This document shows positions 1-8,489 of a stretch of 39,738 nucleotides of DNA, one piece after another. Source of the DNA: Clostridium sp. C8-1-8 (GTDB taxonomy: Bacteria > Bacillota > Clostridia > Clostridiales > Clostridiaceae); the NCBI RefSeq assembly GCF_009928445.1, contig NZ_JAABNO010000023.1, forward strand, positions 46,224-85,961, read 5' to 3'. The notes beneath the pieces were generated by a model, which made no database searches, had not been told where the DNA came from, and saw only the letters and a list, made by a program, of their open reading frames with translations. Made by a program: the position numbers and the translations under genes. Positions within the stretch are counted from its first letter, which is position 1, and each line of letters begins with the position of its first letter.

Positions 1-249
1 AGCACCAGTAGGACCAGTAGGTCCGGTAGATCCAGTAGGGCCAGTAGGTCCGGTAGCGCCAGTAGGTCCGGTAAATCCAGTAGGACCGGTAGGACCAGTA
101 GGACCAGTAGGTCCGGTAGCGCCAGTAGGTCCGGTAAATCCAGTAGGACCAGTAGGACCAGTAGGACCAGTAGGACCAGTAGGTCCGGTAGATCCAGTAG
201 GTCCGGTAGATCCAGTAGCACCGGTAGGACCAGTAGCACCAGTAGGACC
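1..249 (-). repeat. Collagen-like coding repeat with 63-base tandem duplication
   Basis: Every codon triplet in 1-249, read on the minus strand, encodes Gly-X-Thr. At a larger scale, the stretch starting at 43 (AGTAGGTCCGGTAGCGCC) recurs at 106, an offset of 63 bases or 21 residues, showing recent tandem expansion. The repeat continues past the left edge. Tract length is likely to vary between strains and to be hard to assemble. Confidence 0.9.
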
Positions 250-792
250 AACAATAGGTTGATAGAATATCTTTAGTATAGGAGGATTAGAACTTTCTTT
301 TGAAGAAAATGCTGTCAATGAATTTGTAACTTCTTCGCAGCCTCTTATTGTTATTCCATAATTATCATAGAAGCCTAAAGCCCAACCTTTAACTAAATCT
401 GTTATGTCTATTCCTATATATGAATATTTATCAGCTCTATTCACATCTCTGGTGTATCCTGTAGGCTCAACTGTAGGAGCATTATTCCATATCACAGAGT
501 TTTCATTAAAATCTTGTGTGTTTCTATATATTGTAATTGCTGAATCTCTAAAGGCACAATCTTTTAACTTAATATCATCGACATACAAGTACAAAGTTGC
601 TCTTGATATCATTGTTCCATATGGAATTGTGGGGTTTAAATTGAATTTTATTAATGTTCTAAATATATTATAATTACAATTATACTTTGTATAATTGCCT
701 ACCAACAAAAATGCTGATGATGAGAAATTTTCATTGGGATTTAAGCTAGAAATATACGCATCATCAGTTGGTAACAGATTGATATAAGCCAT
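1..792 (-). CDS. DNRLRE-domain protein with collagen-like Gly-X-Thr repeats (partial, runs off left edge)
   Basis: The minus-strand frame is open from an ATG at 792-790 to the first base of the window, giving 264 visible codons and no stop, so the C-terminus lies outside. An AGGTGA ribosome site sits about 9 bases upstream of the ATG. Residues 1 to about 175 look like a DNRLRE domain: a 'LIKFNL' strand followed by 'IPYGTMISRATLYLYV', a 'VIWNNAP' segment, 'IGIDITDLVKGWALG' and 'NYGITIRG', ending in a 'PPILKIFY' strand. From residue 182 on, the protein is an uninterrupted run of Gly-X-Thr triplets with X mostly Pro, sometimes Ala, Ser or Phe. No signal peptide is visible at the N-terminus. Such proteins are usually surface or spore-coat/exosporium fibres, and Thr at every third place would suit O-glycosylation. 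Domain names are by motif; location and function are inferred. Confidence 0.85.
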   Translation of the reverse strand, partial: MAYINLLPTDDAYISSLNPNENFSSSAFLLVGNYTKYNCNYNIFRTLIKFNLNPTIPYGTMISRATLYLYVDDIKLKDCAFRDSAITIYRNTQDFNENSVIWNNAPTVEPTGYTRDVNRADKYSYIGIDITDLVKGWALGFYDNYGITIRGCEEVTNSLTAFSSKESSNPPILKIFYQPIVGPTGATGPTGATGSTGPTGSTGPTGPTGPTGPTGPTGFTGPTGATGPTGPTGPTGPTGFTGPTGATGPTGPTGSTGPTGPTGA

Positions 793-1030
793 AACTTTAA
801 ATCACCTCACTATAGTGATAATAATAGATAACTACATTTGGTATAATATTATTAATCTATAGACTGAATAAAAAATGCAGCGATTCTTTCATGATTAATA
901 CAGTTTGACATGATAACACAAGCTAGAATCTTCTAGTATAGAATATGTAATTTGAAGACAATTTGTGTCTAAATTTGATATAAATAACTGATGTATTAAA
1001 GTATATGAATTTATAAGGAGTAGTGATACA

Positions 1031-1600
1031 ATGTGTGGAAGATTTTATCTTAATAAAAGCTTTTTGGTAGAAGGTACTGAACAAGTTACCGTAGAATATG
1101 GAGAAAAACTTCCTTCTAATTCGGCTTTTATTATGACTTATGAAGAAAGTGATACTATGAAGTGGGGATTACCATATGAGAAGACATTGGTGATTAATGC
1201 TAGGTCTGAAAGTTTATTTCAGAAAAAGATGTTTTCTGAATGCATAAAAAATAAACGTTGTGTGATCCCAGCAAGTTGGTTTTACGAATGGAAGAATGGC
1301 ATAAAGTATAAGATTAGTTTAGAAAATGAGGAAATTTTCTACATGGCTGGAATATATAATAAATTTATTAATAAAAATGGAGAAGTATCTCATGGTTTTG
1401 TCATAATAACCACAGCTTCTAACAATGAAATGAGCGAGATACATCACAGAATGCCGGTAATGTTAAGTGATGATGAGAAAGACGAATATCTCGATCCAGA
1501 TACAGAAATGCAAGAAATAAAAAATCTATTAAAAACTATTGATGATGGAGTACTTAGTATAACTGCAGATAGTGGAAGTGAGCAGCTTTCATTGTTCTAA
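1031..1600 (+). CDS. SRAP-family protein (SOS response-associated, YedK/HMCES type)
   Basis: A 189-residue protein of the SRAP family, which covalently caps abasic sites in single-stranded DNA through the N-terminal cysteine and protects them during replication. The Met is followed directly by Cys2 (MCGRF), the crosslinking and catalytic residue once Met is removed. Other conserved active-site elements are visible: N56 and R58 in 'NARSE', E86 in 'FYEW', and H139 in 'HHRMP'. The length is slightly below the usual 200-230. AAGGAG at 1015-1020 supports the start. It appears to be monocistronic, with 152 bases before the next gene. No LexA-type operator was recognised upstream. Family assignment is firm; the physiological role is taken from studied homologues. 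Confidence 0.93.
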   Translation: MCGRFYLNKSFLVEGTEQVTVEYGEKLPSNSAFIMTYEESDTMKWGLPYEKTLVINARSESLFQKKMFSECIKNKRCVIPASWFYEWKNGIKYKISLENEEIFYMAGIYNKFINKNGEVSHGFVIITTASNNEMSEIHHRMPVMLSDDEKDEYLDPDTEMQEIKNLLKTIDDGVLSITADSGSEQLSLF

Positions 1601-1752
1601 TAAGAAAAATATCTTAAGGACAAAGAATAGATATACGTGACTTCTTAAATACAAGTTATGTATAAAAGATACCTTTGTTACTTTTATATATTAGGCTTTT
1701 GTGGTACAATATAATAAATTTAACAATAAAACATTTTTAGGAGGTAATTGCA

Positions 1753-2577
1753 GTGAAGAGTATAGTAGATTGTGCTACTTTAAGTAATGGCGTAAATATG
1801 CCATGGTTAGGCTTTGGTACATTTAAGGTAAGTGATGGTAAGCAAGTTGTTGACTCGGTAAAAGAAGCGTTAAGACTTGGTTATAGACATATAGATACTG
1901 CTGCTGTATATAAAAACGAAGAAGGAGTAGGGTTAGGTATAAAAGAGAGCGGAATAGCAAGAGAAGAAATATTCCTAACAAGCAAGGTTTGGAATTCAGA
2001 TCAAGGTTATGAGTCAACCCTTAAAGCTTTTGAAACTTCTATCGATAAGCTAGGTACAGATTACTTGGACTTATATTTAATACATTGGCCTAAAGCTTTA
2101 AATAGAGATACCTGGAAGGCATTAGAAAAGCTATATAAGGATGGACGTGTAAGATCAATAGGCGTAAGTAATTTTAAAGTTCATCATCTAGAAGATTTGA
2201 AACAAGTATCAGAAATAACTCCTATGGTAAATCAAGTGGAGTTTCATCCTCAATTTCCACAGGACGAAGTATTAGCTTACTGCAAAAAGAATAATATCCA
2301 ATTAGAGGCTTGGGGGCCATTAATGCAAGGAAAGATCTTTGATATACCTGTAATGAAGGAACTTTCGGAAAAATATAATAAAAGTATATCACAGCTTGCT
2401 TTAAGATGGGATTTACAAATGGGTGTTGTAACAATACCTAAATCAGTTAATCCTGTTAGAATAGAGGAAAATATGAAAATTTTCGATTTTGAAATAACTA
2501 GGGAAGACATGGAAAAGATAGCATCTATCAATACTGGGGAAAGAATAGGACCAGATCCAGATCTAATAACATTTTAA
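1753..2577 (+). CDS. Aldo/keto reductase (AKR5-like, 2,5-diketogluconate reductase type)
   Basis: A 274-residue NAD(P)H-dependent reductase of aldehydes and ketones. The catalytic tetrad is visible: D48 in 'HIDTA', Y53 in 'AVYKNE', K78 in 'TSKVW' and H111 in 'LIHWP'. The C-terminal cofactor part carries 'IPKSVNPVRIEEN', where the Lys-Ser and Arg contact the 2'-phosphate of NADPH in this family. Length matches family members (270-280). The start is GTG at 1753 with AGGAGG at 1739-1744. It stands alone between the SRAP gene and the purine riboswitch leader. The substrate cannot be told from sequence; generic detoxification of methylglyoxal-like carbonyls is as likely as a sugar-acid role. Confidence 0.93.
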   Translation: MKSIVDCATLSNGVNMPWLGFGTFKVSDGKQVVDSVKEALRLGYRHIDTAAVYKNEEGVGLGIKESGIAREEIFLTSKVWNSDQGYESTLKAFETSIDKLGTDYLDLYLIHWPKALNRDTWKALEKLYKDGRVRSIGVSNFKVHHLEDLKQVSEITPMVNQVEFHPQFPQDEVLAYCKKNNIQLEAWGPLMQGKIFDIPVMKELSEKYNKSISQLALRWDLQMGVVTIPKSVNPVRIEENMKIFDFEITREDMEKIASINTGERIGPDPDLITF

Positions 2578-2673
2578 AAATTGAAAATTTATATTGATTT
2601 TTTCTTCGACATGTTATAACATATTTTGTGTAAGACAAATGCGAACAATTAGTAAACAATTTAATACAACGTT

Positions 2674-2747
2674 CACATCGTATATGCTTAATAATAGGGA
2701 TTAAGCGTTTCTACCGGGAGGCCGTAAACTACCTGACTACGAATGTG
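2674..2747 (+). promoter_or_regulatory. Guanine-class purine riboswitch aptamer
   Basis: The fold can be drawn by hand. P1 pairs 2674-2682 with 2738-2747 (one bulged A). P2 is GCTTAAT/ATTAAGC closed by loop AATAGGG, matching the N-AUA-N-GG loop of the family. J2/3 is GTTTCTACC. P3 is closed by the loop CCGTAAA, and J3/1 reads GACTACG. The ligand-pairing position equivalent to base 74 is C (2737), which selects guanine/hypoxanthine over adenine. J1/2 is slightly unusual (TATG after P1). The 3' arm of P1 contains TACGAA, which can pair with TTCGTA at 2791-2796 as a possible antiterminator. Confidence 0.93.
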
Positions 2748-2803
2748 CAGTTACTTTTAAAATTATAAGAAATACTGTAATTTTATTATTTTCGTAATTG
2801 TAT

Positions 2804-2836
2804 ATTCCTGGGCAGAAAGTTGCTCAGGAATTTTTT
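2804..2836 (+). terminator. Riboswitch expression-platform terminator
   Basis: An 11-base-pair stem, ATTCCTGGGCA paired with TGCTCAGGAAT (one G-U pair), loop GAAAGT, followed directly by six T. It lies 57 bases after the aptamer and before xpt, so guanine binding would stabilise P1 and let this terminator form. Confidence 0.9.
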
Positions 2837-2874
2837 GCTTTTAATGAATCTTTTTACCTGAAAGGATGTATAAG

Positions 2875-3447
2875 ATGAAATTGCTAAAGGAAAAGATACT
2901 AGCTGATGGAAGAGCTAGAGGATCAAATATTTTAAAGGTTGATAGCTTCTTAAACCACCAACTGGATATTAGGTTGTTAAATGAAATAGGTAAGGAATTT
3001 AGAGCTAGATTTCAAGAAGAAAAAGTGGACAAGATATTGACAATAGAAGCTTCTGGTATAGGTATAGCAAGCATAGCTTCACAGTATTTTGAGTATGTGC
3101 CAGTAGTTTTTGCTAAGAAGACCGATAGCCTAAATATTGATAAAGAAGTTTATGAATCAAAAGTACATTCTTTTACAAAAAATAAAGACTACAATGTAAT
3201 GGTTGGGAAAAGGTTCCTGAATCAAGGCGAAAATGTGTTGATAATAGATGATTTTCTTGCAAATGGTTGTGCAGCAGTTGGTCTAATAAATATAGTAAAG
3301 CAAGCTGGTGCAAATGTAGTAGGTGTTGGTATTGTTATTGAAAAGGGATTCCAAAATGGAAGAAAAGAAATAGAGAAATTAGATGTTAAGGTTGAATCTC
3401 TAGCAATAATAGAAAAGATGGAAGAGGGAAAAATATATTTTAAATAA
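2875..3447 (+). CDS. xpt: Xanthine phosphoribosyltransferase
   Basis: Converts xanthine (and in some homologues guanine) plus PRPP to the nucleotide for purine salvage in the cytoplasm. The 190-residue length equals the usual Xpt length. The N-terminus 'MKLLKEKILADG' and the 'IEASGIGIA' and PRPP-loop 'VLIIDDFLANG' segments are typical. An in-frame ATG at 2866 exists, but the AAAGGA ribosome site (2861-2866) overlaps it and is well spaced (8 bases) from the ATG at 2875, so the latter is chosen. It is the first gene after the guanine riboswitch, as in many Firmicutes. Only 43 bases without a terminator separate it from the downstream transporter genes. Confidence 0.95.
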   Translation: MKLLKEKILADGRARGSNILKVDSFLNHQLDIRLLNEIGKEFRARFQEEKVDKILTIEASGIGIASIASQYFEYVPVVFAKKTDSLNIDKEVYESKVHSFTKNKDYNVMVGKRFLNQGENVLIIDDFLANGCAAVGLINIVKQAGANVVGVGIVIEKGFQNGRKEIEKLDVKVESLAIIEKMEEGKIYFK

Positions 3448-3490
3448 ATATTTTAATTTATTAATTTTATACTTAGGGAGGAAGAAATAA

Positions 3491-4597
3491 ATGAAAAGAG
3501 TTTTTAAGGTATTGTGCAGTGCGATAGTAGCATCATCACTTCTTTTAGTTGGATGTGCAAGTAAGAGTGATAGCAGTAGCAGTAAAGGTAGTGACAAAAA
3601 GCCAAAGGTTGGATTTTTATATGTTGGACCAGTAGGAGATGGCGGCTTTACTTACTCTCATGATCAAGGTAGAATTTATCTTCAAAAGGAATTAGGTGTT
3701 GAAACTGTTGCTAAAGAATCCGTAAAGGAAGATAAAGCAGAAGTTGAAAAAGCTATTGAAGATATGATAGAACAAAATGTTACAGTAATATTTGGAACAA
3801 GCTTTGGTTTCCAAGAAGGTATGCTTTCAGAAGCTAAGAAACATCCAGAAATAAAATTCATGCATTGTTCAGGTTACGAAACTGCAGATAACTTAGGTCA
3901 ATATTTCGGTAAAGTTCAAGAAATGATGTATTTAAATGGTATAGTTTCTGGACTTAAGACAAAAACTAATACATTAGGTTTTGTTGGTGCATTCCCAATC
4001 CCTGAGGTTATAAGAAACATAAATGCATTTACACTTGGTGCTCAATCAGTAAATAAGAATGTTAAGGTTAAAGTTAACTGGACTAATACTTGGTATGATC
4101 CTGCAAAAGAAAAAGATGCTGCAACAGCGTTAATAGATGCTGGTGCTGACGTAATAGCGCAACATCAAGATACAGCAGGGCCACAACAAGCAGCTGAAGC
4201 AAAAGGAGTTTTCTCAGTTGGTTATAACACAGATATGAGCAAGACAGCTCCAAAAGCAAACATGACATCAGCAATATGGAACTGGGGACCTTACTATGTT
4301 AAGGTTGTTAAGTCGATAATGGACGGAACTTGGAAGTCAGGAAAGTATTGGGGAGAATACGCTGACGGTGTTGTTGATTTAGCTCCATTAACAGCTAATG
4401 CACCAGAAAATGCTAAGGATGCAGTAGAAAAGGCAAAGGCTGATATAAAATCAGGTAAAAACAAGATATTTGTTGGACCAATCAATGATCAAAAGGGTGC
4501 TGTAAAAGTTGAATCAGGAAAGACTTTAACAGATGATGAAGTTTGGAACATGAACTGGTTCGTTCAAGGCGTAGACGGAACTATACCAAATCAATAA
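3491..4597 (+). CDS. BMP-family nucleoside-binding lipoprotein (ABC importer substrate-binding protein)
   Basis: 368 residues. The N-terminus is a lipoprotein signal peptide with lipobox LVGC, so Cys22 would be lipidated and the protein anchored outside the membrane; a Ser-rich linker follows. The mature part matches the BMP/PnrA/NupN family: 'KVGFLYVGPVGDGGFTYSHDQG' at the start of the fold, 'IFGTSFGFQEGM', 'GFVGAFPIPEVIRNINAF' and 'AQHQDTAGPQQAAE'. Homologues bind purine nucleosides such as guanosine. The AGGGAGGA ribosome site is about 5 bases upstream. It is second in the xpt operon and so under guanine riboswitch control, which supports a purine nucleoside substrate; the exact ligand is inferred. 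Confidence 0.93.
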   Translation: MKRVFKVLCSAIVASSLLLVGCASKSDSSSSKGSDKKPKVGFLYVGPVGDGGFTYSHDQGRIYLQKELGVETVAKESVKEDKAEVEKAIEDMIEQNVTVIFGTSFGFQEGMLSEAKKHPEIKFMHCSGYETADNLGQYFGKVQEMMYLNGIVSGLKTKTNTLGFVGAFPIPEVIRNINAFTLGAQSVNKNVKVKVNWTNTWYDPAKEKDAATALIDAGADVIAQHQDTAGPQQAAEAKGVFSVGYNTDMSKTAPKANMTSAIWNWGPYYVKVVKSIMDGTWKSGKYWGEYADGVVDLAPLTANAPENAKDAVEKAKADIKSGKNKIFVGPINDQKGAVKVESGKTLTDDEVWNMNWFVQGVDGTIPNQ

Positions 4598-4623
4598 TAG
4601 ACATTATATAAAATTTTGAATTT

Positions 4624-4650
4624 GAGCTGAAGAATTCTATTCTTCAGTTC
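4624..4650 (+). other. Intra-operon RNA hairpin between lipoprotein and ATPase genes
   Basis: A 12-base-pair stem (4624-4635 with 4639-4650, one G-U pair) closed by a 3-base loop. No T-run follows (the next bases are TCTTATATTG), so a full terminator is unlikely. A 3' stabiliser or partial terminator that keeps the binding protein more abundant than the rest of the importer is the usual explanation. Confidence 0.7.
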
Positions 4651-4671
4651 TCTTATATTGTGGAGGAAGAT

Positions 4672-6177
4672 ATGAATAAGAAACCTTTAATTGCATTAAA
4701 AGGAATAAGTAAAACCTTCGGAAAAGTAGCTGCTAATAAAGACATTGATCTTGATATATACAGTGGAGAAATTCATGCACTTTTAGGAGAAAATGGAGCT
4801 GGTAAAAGTACTTTAATAAGTATAATCTCAGGAGTGTATATGCCTGATGGTGGTACTATGGAGTGGAATGGAGAAAAGGTAAGCTTTTCATCACCTAAAG
4901 ATGCGATGAAGCACGGGGTAGGAACCATATATCAGCACTTTAAACTTGTAGAAGCAATGACTGCAAGAGAAAACATACTTTTAGGTCAAAAAGGTAGTAT
5001 ATTTAGGAATGATAAAAAAGTTGATAAAGATATAAAAACTATTATTGAAACCTATGCTCTTGATGTTGAACTTGATAAGTATGTTATGGACATGTCAGTT
5101 GGAGAGAGACAAAACCTTGAGATATTAAAGGTTCTATATAGAGGTGCAAAGCTTCTAATACTAGATGAACCTACTACTGTATTTACTCCTCAAGAAACAG
5201 AAAAACTATTTAAAATTATGAGAAAGATGAAAGAGCAGGGCTGTGCACTTATATTTATTTCTCATAAGATGGATGAAGTAATGGAGATTTGCGACAAAAT
5301 AACTATCTTAAGAAAAGGTGAGACAGTAAAAACCTTAGAAAAGACAGATACTAATCCAAAGGAACTTACGGAAGCAATGGTAGGAAGAGCTGTTGAACTT
5401 TCTATTAAGAGAGAGGTATGTACTTCAAATAATAAATTGCTTACAGTAAGTAATTTAGTTGTGCTTAATGAAGAAAAATCCCAAGCAGTGAAATCTATAT
5501 CTTTCGATATTAAAGCTGGCGAAGTCTTTGGTATTGCAGGAATAGCTGGTTCTGGTCAAAAAGAACTATGTGAAGCTATTGCAGGAATAAGCAACATAAA
5601 ATCAGGAAGTATAGTGTTTGAAGGAGAAAGCCTAGAAGGAAAAAATCCAAGAGAATTCGTTAAAAGAGGAATAAGCATGAGTTTCATCCCTGAAGATAGA
5701 TTAGGAATGGGACTTGTAGGTTCTATGGACATGGTAGATAATATGCTTCTAAAAACTTACTATGCTGAAAAAGGATTTTTAATCAATAGAAAGCCTGTTG
5801 CTGAGAAGGCTAAGGCTATAAAGGGAACTTTGGATATAAAAACTCCAAGTATTCATTATCCTATAAAATATCTTTCTGGTGGAAATATTCAAAAGATACT
5901 TCTAGGAAGAGAACTAAGTTCAAATCCAAAACTATTAATAATGGCATATCCTGTGAGAGGATTAGATATAAACACCTGTTTTATAATATATAATCTGATA
6001 AATGAAGCTAAAGCCAAAGGAACTGCAGTTCTGTTCGTTGGTGAAGATCTAGATGTTCTAATGCAGCTTTGCGATAGAATCATGGTAATGTGTGATGGAG
6101 CTTCTAGCGGAATAATAAAAGCTGAAGAGGCTACTAGAGAAAAACTTGGACTCATGATGGTTGGAGCAGATGAATAG
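4672..6177 (+). CDS. Nucleoside ABC transporter ATPase, two fused ATP-binding domains (YufO/NupO type)
   Basis: About 501 residues with two ABC domains in tandem, the energy-coupling subunit of the BMP importer. Domain 1 is complete: Walker A 'GENGAGKST' at 39-47, signature 'MSVGERQ' near 141 and Walker B 'LLILDEPT' near 165. Domain 2 has 'GIAGSGQKE' near 290, signature 'LSGGNIQK' near 401, and 'LLIMAYPVRGLD' where Walker B should read DEPT, so it lacks the acidic catalytic pair. Related transporters also have a degenerate second site. A GTG at 4660 is in frame, but GGAGG at 4662-4666 lies behind it and serves the ATG at 4672. The next gene starts 19 bases downstream. Confidence 0.93.
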   Translation: MNKKPLIALKGISKTFGKVAANKDIDLDIYSGEIHALLGENGAGKSTLISIISGVYMPDGGTMEWNGEKVSFSSPKDAMKHGVGTIYQHFKLVEAMTARENILLGQKGSIFRNDKKVDKDIKTIIETYALDVELDKYVMDMSVGERQNLEILKVLYRGAKLLILDEPTTVFTPQETEKLFKIMRKMKEQGCALIFISHKMDEVMEICDKITILRKGETVKTLEKTDTNPKELTEAMVGRAVELSIKREVCTSNNKLLTVSNLVVLNEEKSQAVKSISFDIKAGEVFGIAGIAGSGQKELCEAIAGISNIKSGSIVFEGESLEGKNPREFVKRGISMSFIPEDRLGMGLVGSMDMVDNMLLKTYYAEKGFLINRKPVAEKAKAIKGTLDIKTPSIHYPIKYLSGGNIQKILLGRELSSNPKLLIMAYPVRGLDINTCFIIYNLINEAKAKGTAVLFVGEDLDVLMQLCDRIMVMCDGASSGIIKAEEATREKLGLMMVGADE

Positions 6178-6195
6178 AATTAGGAGGGAATAGCT

Positions 6196-7248
6196 TTGGC
6201 GAGACTTATTAAAAGAGAAGAAATTAATAAAACAACAAGAATAAAAGTAATGGTTATTGCTATATTATTAGCATTTATAGTATCTGGGATATTTTTAGCT
6301 ATATTAGGATATGATCCAATAAGTGTATTTGGTTCGATGATAAAAGGTTCCTTTGGGTCTGCTTATAGAGTAAGACAGACTATAATAAGAGCAATACCAT
6401 TAGTTATTGCATCTATAGGTATTTCAGTGGCCTTTAAAATGTTATTCTGGAACATTGGTGGAGAAGGACAAATATTTATGGGAGCTCTGGGTTCAGCCTT
6501 AGTAGCTCTTAATATGCCTAATCTTTCAAAACCATTGTTATTATTGCTAATGTTAGTGGCAGCAATAGTTTTTGGTGGATTGTGGTCCTTACTAGCTGGA
6601 ATATTGAAGGTTTACTTCAATACAAATGAAACCATAATAACATTAATGCTTAATTATATAGCATTAAAATTCATAACTTATCTTCAATATGGTCCTCTTA
6701 GAGATAAAAAAGCAATGAATTTTCCTAAGATACCTAACTTTTCTGATAATGCAGTATTACCTAAATTGTTTAATATACATATAGGGTGGATATTTGCAAT
6801 AATTATCGTAGTAGTATTTTATTTCGTTATGAAGCACTCAAAGCTTGGATATGAGATATCTGTTATAGGTGAAAGCCATAACACTGCAAGATATGCAGGT
6901 ATAGGTATAAATAAAACTATTTTAAAAGCAATTTTTATAAGTGGTGCTCTTTGTGGTATTGTTGGCTTTATTCAAGCTTCTGCAGTAAGTGGAACTCTTT
7001 CCACTGAGATAACTGGAGGGGTAGGAAATACAGCTATAATAATTGCATGGTTATCCAATCTTAATTCTGTTGTAATAATGGTAGTTTCAATACTGTTTGC
7101 AGCGCTTTTAGAAGGTGGAAATTATATTCAGACTGCTTTCGGTATACCTAATGCTGCTGCATCAGTAATACAAGCACTTATATTATTCTTTGTATTAGGA
7201 AGCGATTTGTTTATGAGATATAAAATTTCTTTTAGGAGGAACAAATAA
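6196..7248 (+). CDS. Nucleoside ABC transporter permease 1 (YufP/NupP type)
   Basis: A 350-residue integral membrane protein of the branched-chain/ribose/BMP permease family, with about nine hydrophobic segments. Characteristic segments include 'FKMLFWNIGGEGQIFMGALG', 'NTNETIITLMLNYIAL' and 'ALLEGGNYIQTAFGIP'. The start is TTG at 6196 with AGGAGGG 8 bases upstream; no better ATG lies nearby. The TAA stop shares its last base with the next gene's ATG, so the two permeases are translationally coupled and presumably form a heterodimer. It belongs to the xpt/importer operon. Confidence 0.92.
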   Translation: MARLIKREEINKTTRIKVMVIAILLAFIVSGIFLAILGYDPISVFGSMIKGSFGSAYRVRQTIIRAIPLVIASIGISVAFKMLFWNIGGEGQIFMGALGSALVALNMPNLSKPLLLLLMLVAAIVFGGLWSLLAGILKVYFNTNETIITLMLNYIALKFITYLQYGPLRDKKAMNFPKIPNFSDNAVLPKLFNIHIGWIFAIIIVVVFYFVMKHSKLGYEISVIGESHNTARYAGIGINKTILKAIFISGALCGIVGFIQASAVSGTLSTEITGGVGNTAIIIAWLSNLNSVVIMVVSILFAALLEGGNYIQTAFGIPNAAASVIQALILFFVLGSDLFMRYKISFRRNK

Positions 7249-8174
7249 TGAATGTTGTGTCATTTTTACATGCTGCAATAATAGCTGGAACTCCTCTTTT
7301 ACTAGCTACCTTAGGTGAAATACTTACAGAGAAGGTAGGGAATCTTAACCTAGGAGTTGAGGGAATGATGCTTCTAGGAGCGGTAATGGGCTTTATAGTT
7401 GGATATAGTACTGGTAATCCATATCTAGCACTTCTAGCAGCTATAGTCGCTGGGGGCTTTGGTGGCTTTATATTTGGGGCATTAACTGTTACTTTAAGAG
7501 CTAATCAAGTTGTTACAGGATTAACCTTAACCATATTTGGTACTGGTATGTCAAGCTTACTTGGTCAAAAGGTAGTAGGTCAAGTTGTTCCAGAAGGAAT
7601 AAAGAACTTTTTTGCACCAATGCCTATACCTTTATTAAGTAAGATTCCATATGTAGGACCAATACTATTTACACAAGATATATTTGTTTATATATCATAT
7701 TTGTTAGCAATAGTTATAGGGGTTTATCTTTATAATACAAAGGCTGGACTTAACCTGAGAGCTGTAGGAGAAAACCCAGCATCGGCAGATGCTGTCAGTA
7801 TTAATGTTGGTCTATATAAGTATATAAATATCATTCTAGGTGGAGCTTTAGCAGGTCTTGGTGGAGCGTATCTTTCCTTAGTATATGTTCCAGCATGGCA
7901 GGAAAACATAGTTGCAGGTAGAGGATGGATCGCAGTTGCCTTAGTTATATTTGCAGCATGGAATCCATATAAGGCAATTCTAGGAGCATATTTATTTGGA
8001 GGACTTGATATAATAGGATTCAGATTGGGGAAAGTTGCTATAAATCAGTACTTTTTATCTATGCTTCCATATTTAGTTACCATAGTGGTATTAGTATTCG
8101 TTTCAGCAAAAAAATCAAAAAAAAATTCTCCTCCTAAGGGACTTGGAAATAATTATTTTAGAGAAGAGAGATAG
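7248..8174 (+). CDS. Nucleoside ABC transporter permease 2 (YufQ/NupQ type)
   Basis: 308 residues, the second permease of the BMP-type importer. Family features are the N-terminal 'TPLLLATLGEILTEKVGNLNLGVEGMM' region, 'LRANQVVTGLTLTIFGTG' and 'GRGWIAVALVIFAAWNP', with about eight to nine membrane spans and a Lys-rich C-terminal tail. AGGAGG lies inside the end of the preceding gene, and the start overlaps the stop by one base (TAATG). It is the last gene of the operon. No clear terminator follows before the PyrR leader, so some readthrough into the uracil permease leader is possible. Confidence 0.92.
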   Translation: MNVVSFLHAAIIAGTPLLLATLGEILTEKVGNLNLGVEGMMLLGAVMGFIVGYSTGNPYLALLAAIVAGGFGGFIFGALTVTLRANQVVTGLTLTIFGTGMSSLLGQKVVGQVVPEGIKNFFAPMPIPLLSKIPYVGPILFTQDIFVYISYLLAIVIGVYLYNTKAGLNLRAVGENPASADAVSINVGLYKYINIILGGALAGLGGAYLSLVYVPAWQENIVAGRGWIAVALVIFAAWNPYKAILGAYLFGGLDIIGFRLGKVAINQYFLSMLPYLVTIVVLVFVSAKKSKKNSPPKGLGNNYFREER

Positions 8175-8220
8175 AGAAAATTATAAAGTTTTTTGTTGCT
8201 TTTTTATTAAACCTATGATA

Positions 8221-8282
8221 TATTCTACTAGATAACTTAAGAACCTTTAAATCAGTCCAGAGAGGCTGTAAGGAGTAGAATA
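8221..8282 (+). promoter_or_regulatory. PyrR-binding anti-antiterminator, first copy
   Basis: Contains the PyrR recognition sequence AGTCCAGAGAGGCT (8254-8267), folded in a stem: CAGTC/GGCTG inside, CCTT/AAGG in the middle, and TATTCTACT (8221-8229) with AGTAGAATA (8274-8282) at the base. GTAAGGAGT at 8268-8276 is trapped in this fold; when free it pairs with ACTTCTTAC (8313-8321) as antiterminator. UMP-bound PyrR would hold the shown stem and so favour termination. Confidence 0.92.
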
Positions 8283-8312
8283 TAATTATAGAAATTATTG
8301 TATGTTTTTATA

Positions 8313-8341
8313 ACTTCTTACGGCAGTAAGAAGTTTTTTTT
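8313..8341 (+). terminator. PyrR-controlled attenuator terminator
   Basis: Stem ACTTCTTAC / GTAAGAAGT (9 base pairs) with loop GGCA, followed by eight T. Its 5' arm is complementary over all nine bases (one G-U) to 8268-8276 in the PyrR stem, giving a readable three-state attenuator. Confidence 0.9.
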
Positions 8342-8489
8342 ATTCTATAAAAAATAATATCTTGTATGAAGCTGACGATAAGTATGTGTATACACTTTAA
8401 GTACCTATATTTATACTTTATGGACAAACATAGATTGTATAAATAAAAAGCAAAATATAAGTTAAAGAATAAAAAAACAATATGTCATA

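Noticed and set aside
1..249. CRISPR-like short tandem repeats
   Set aside because: The 9-base periodicity keeps a Gly-X-Thr reading frame with no spacers; it is protein-coding collagen repeat.
404..673. Plus-strand open frame of 89 codons near the left end
   Set aside because: It lies opposite the DNRLRE/collagen gene, has no ribosome site, and the minus-strand frame is clearly the coding one.
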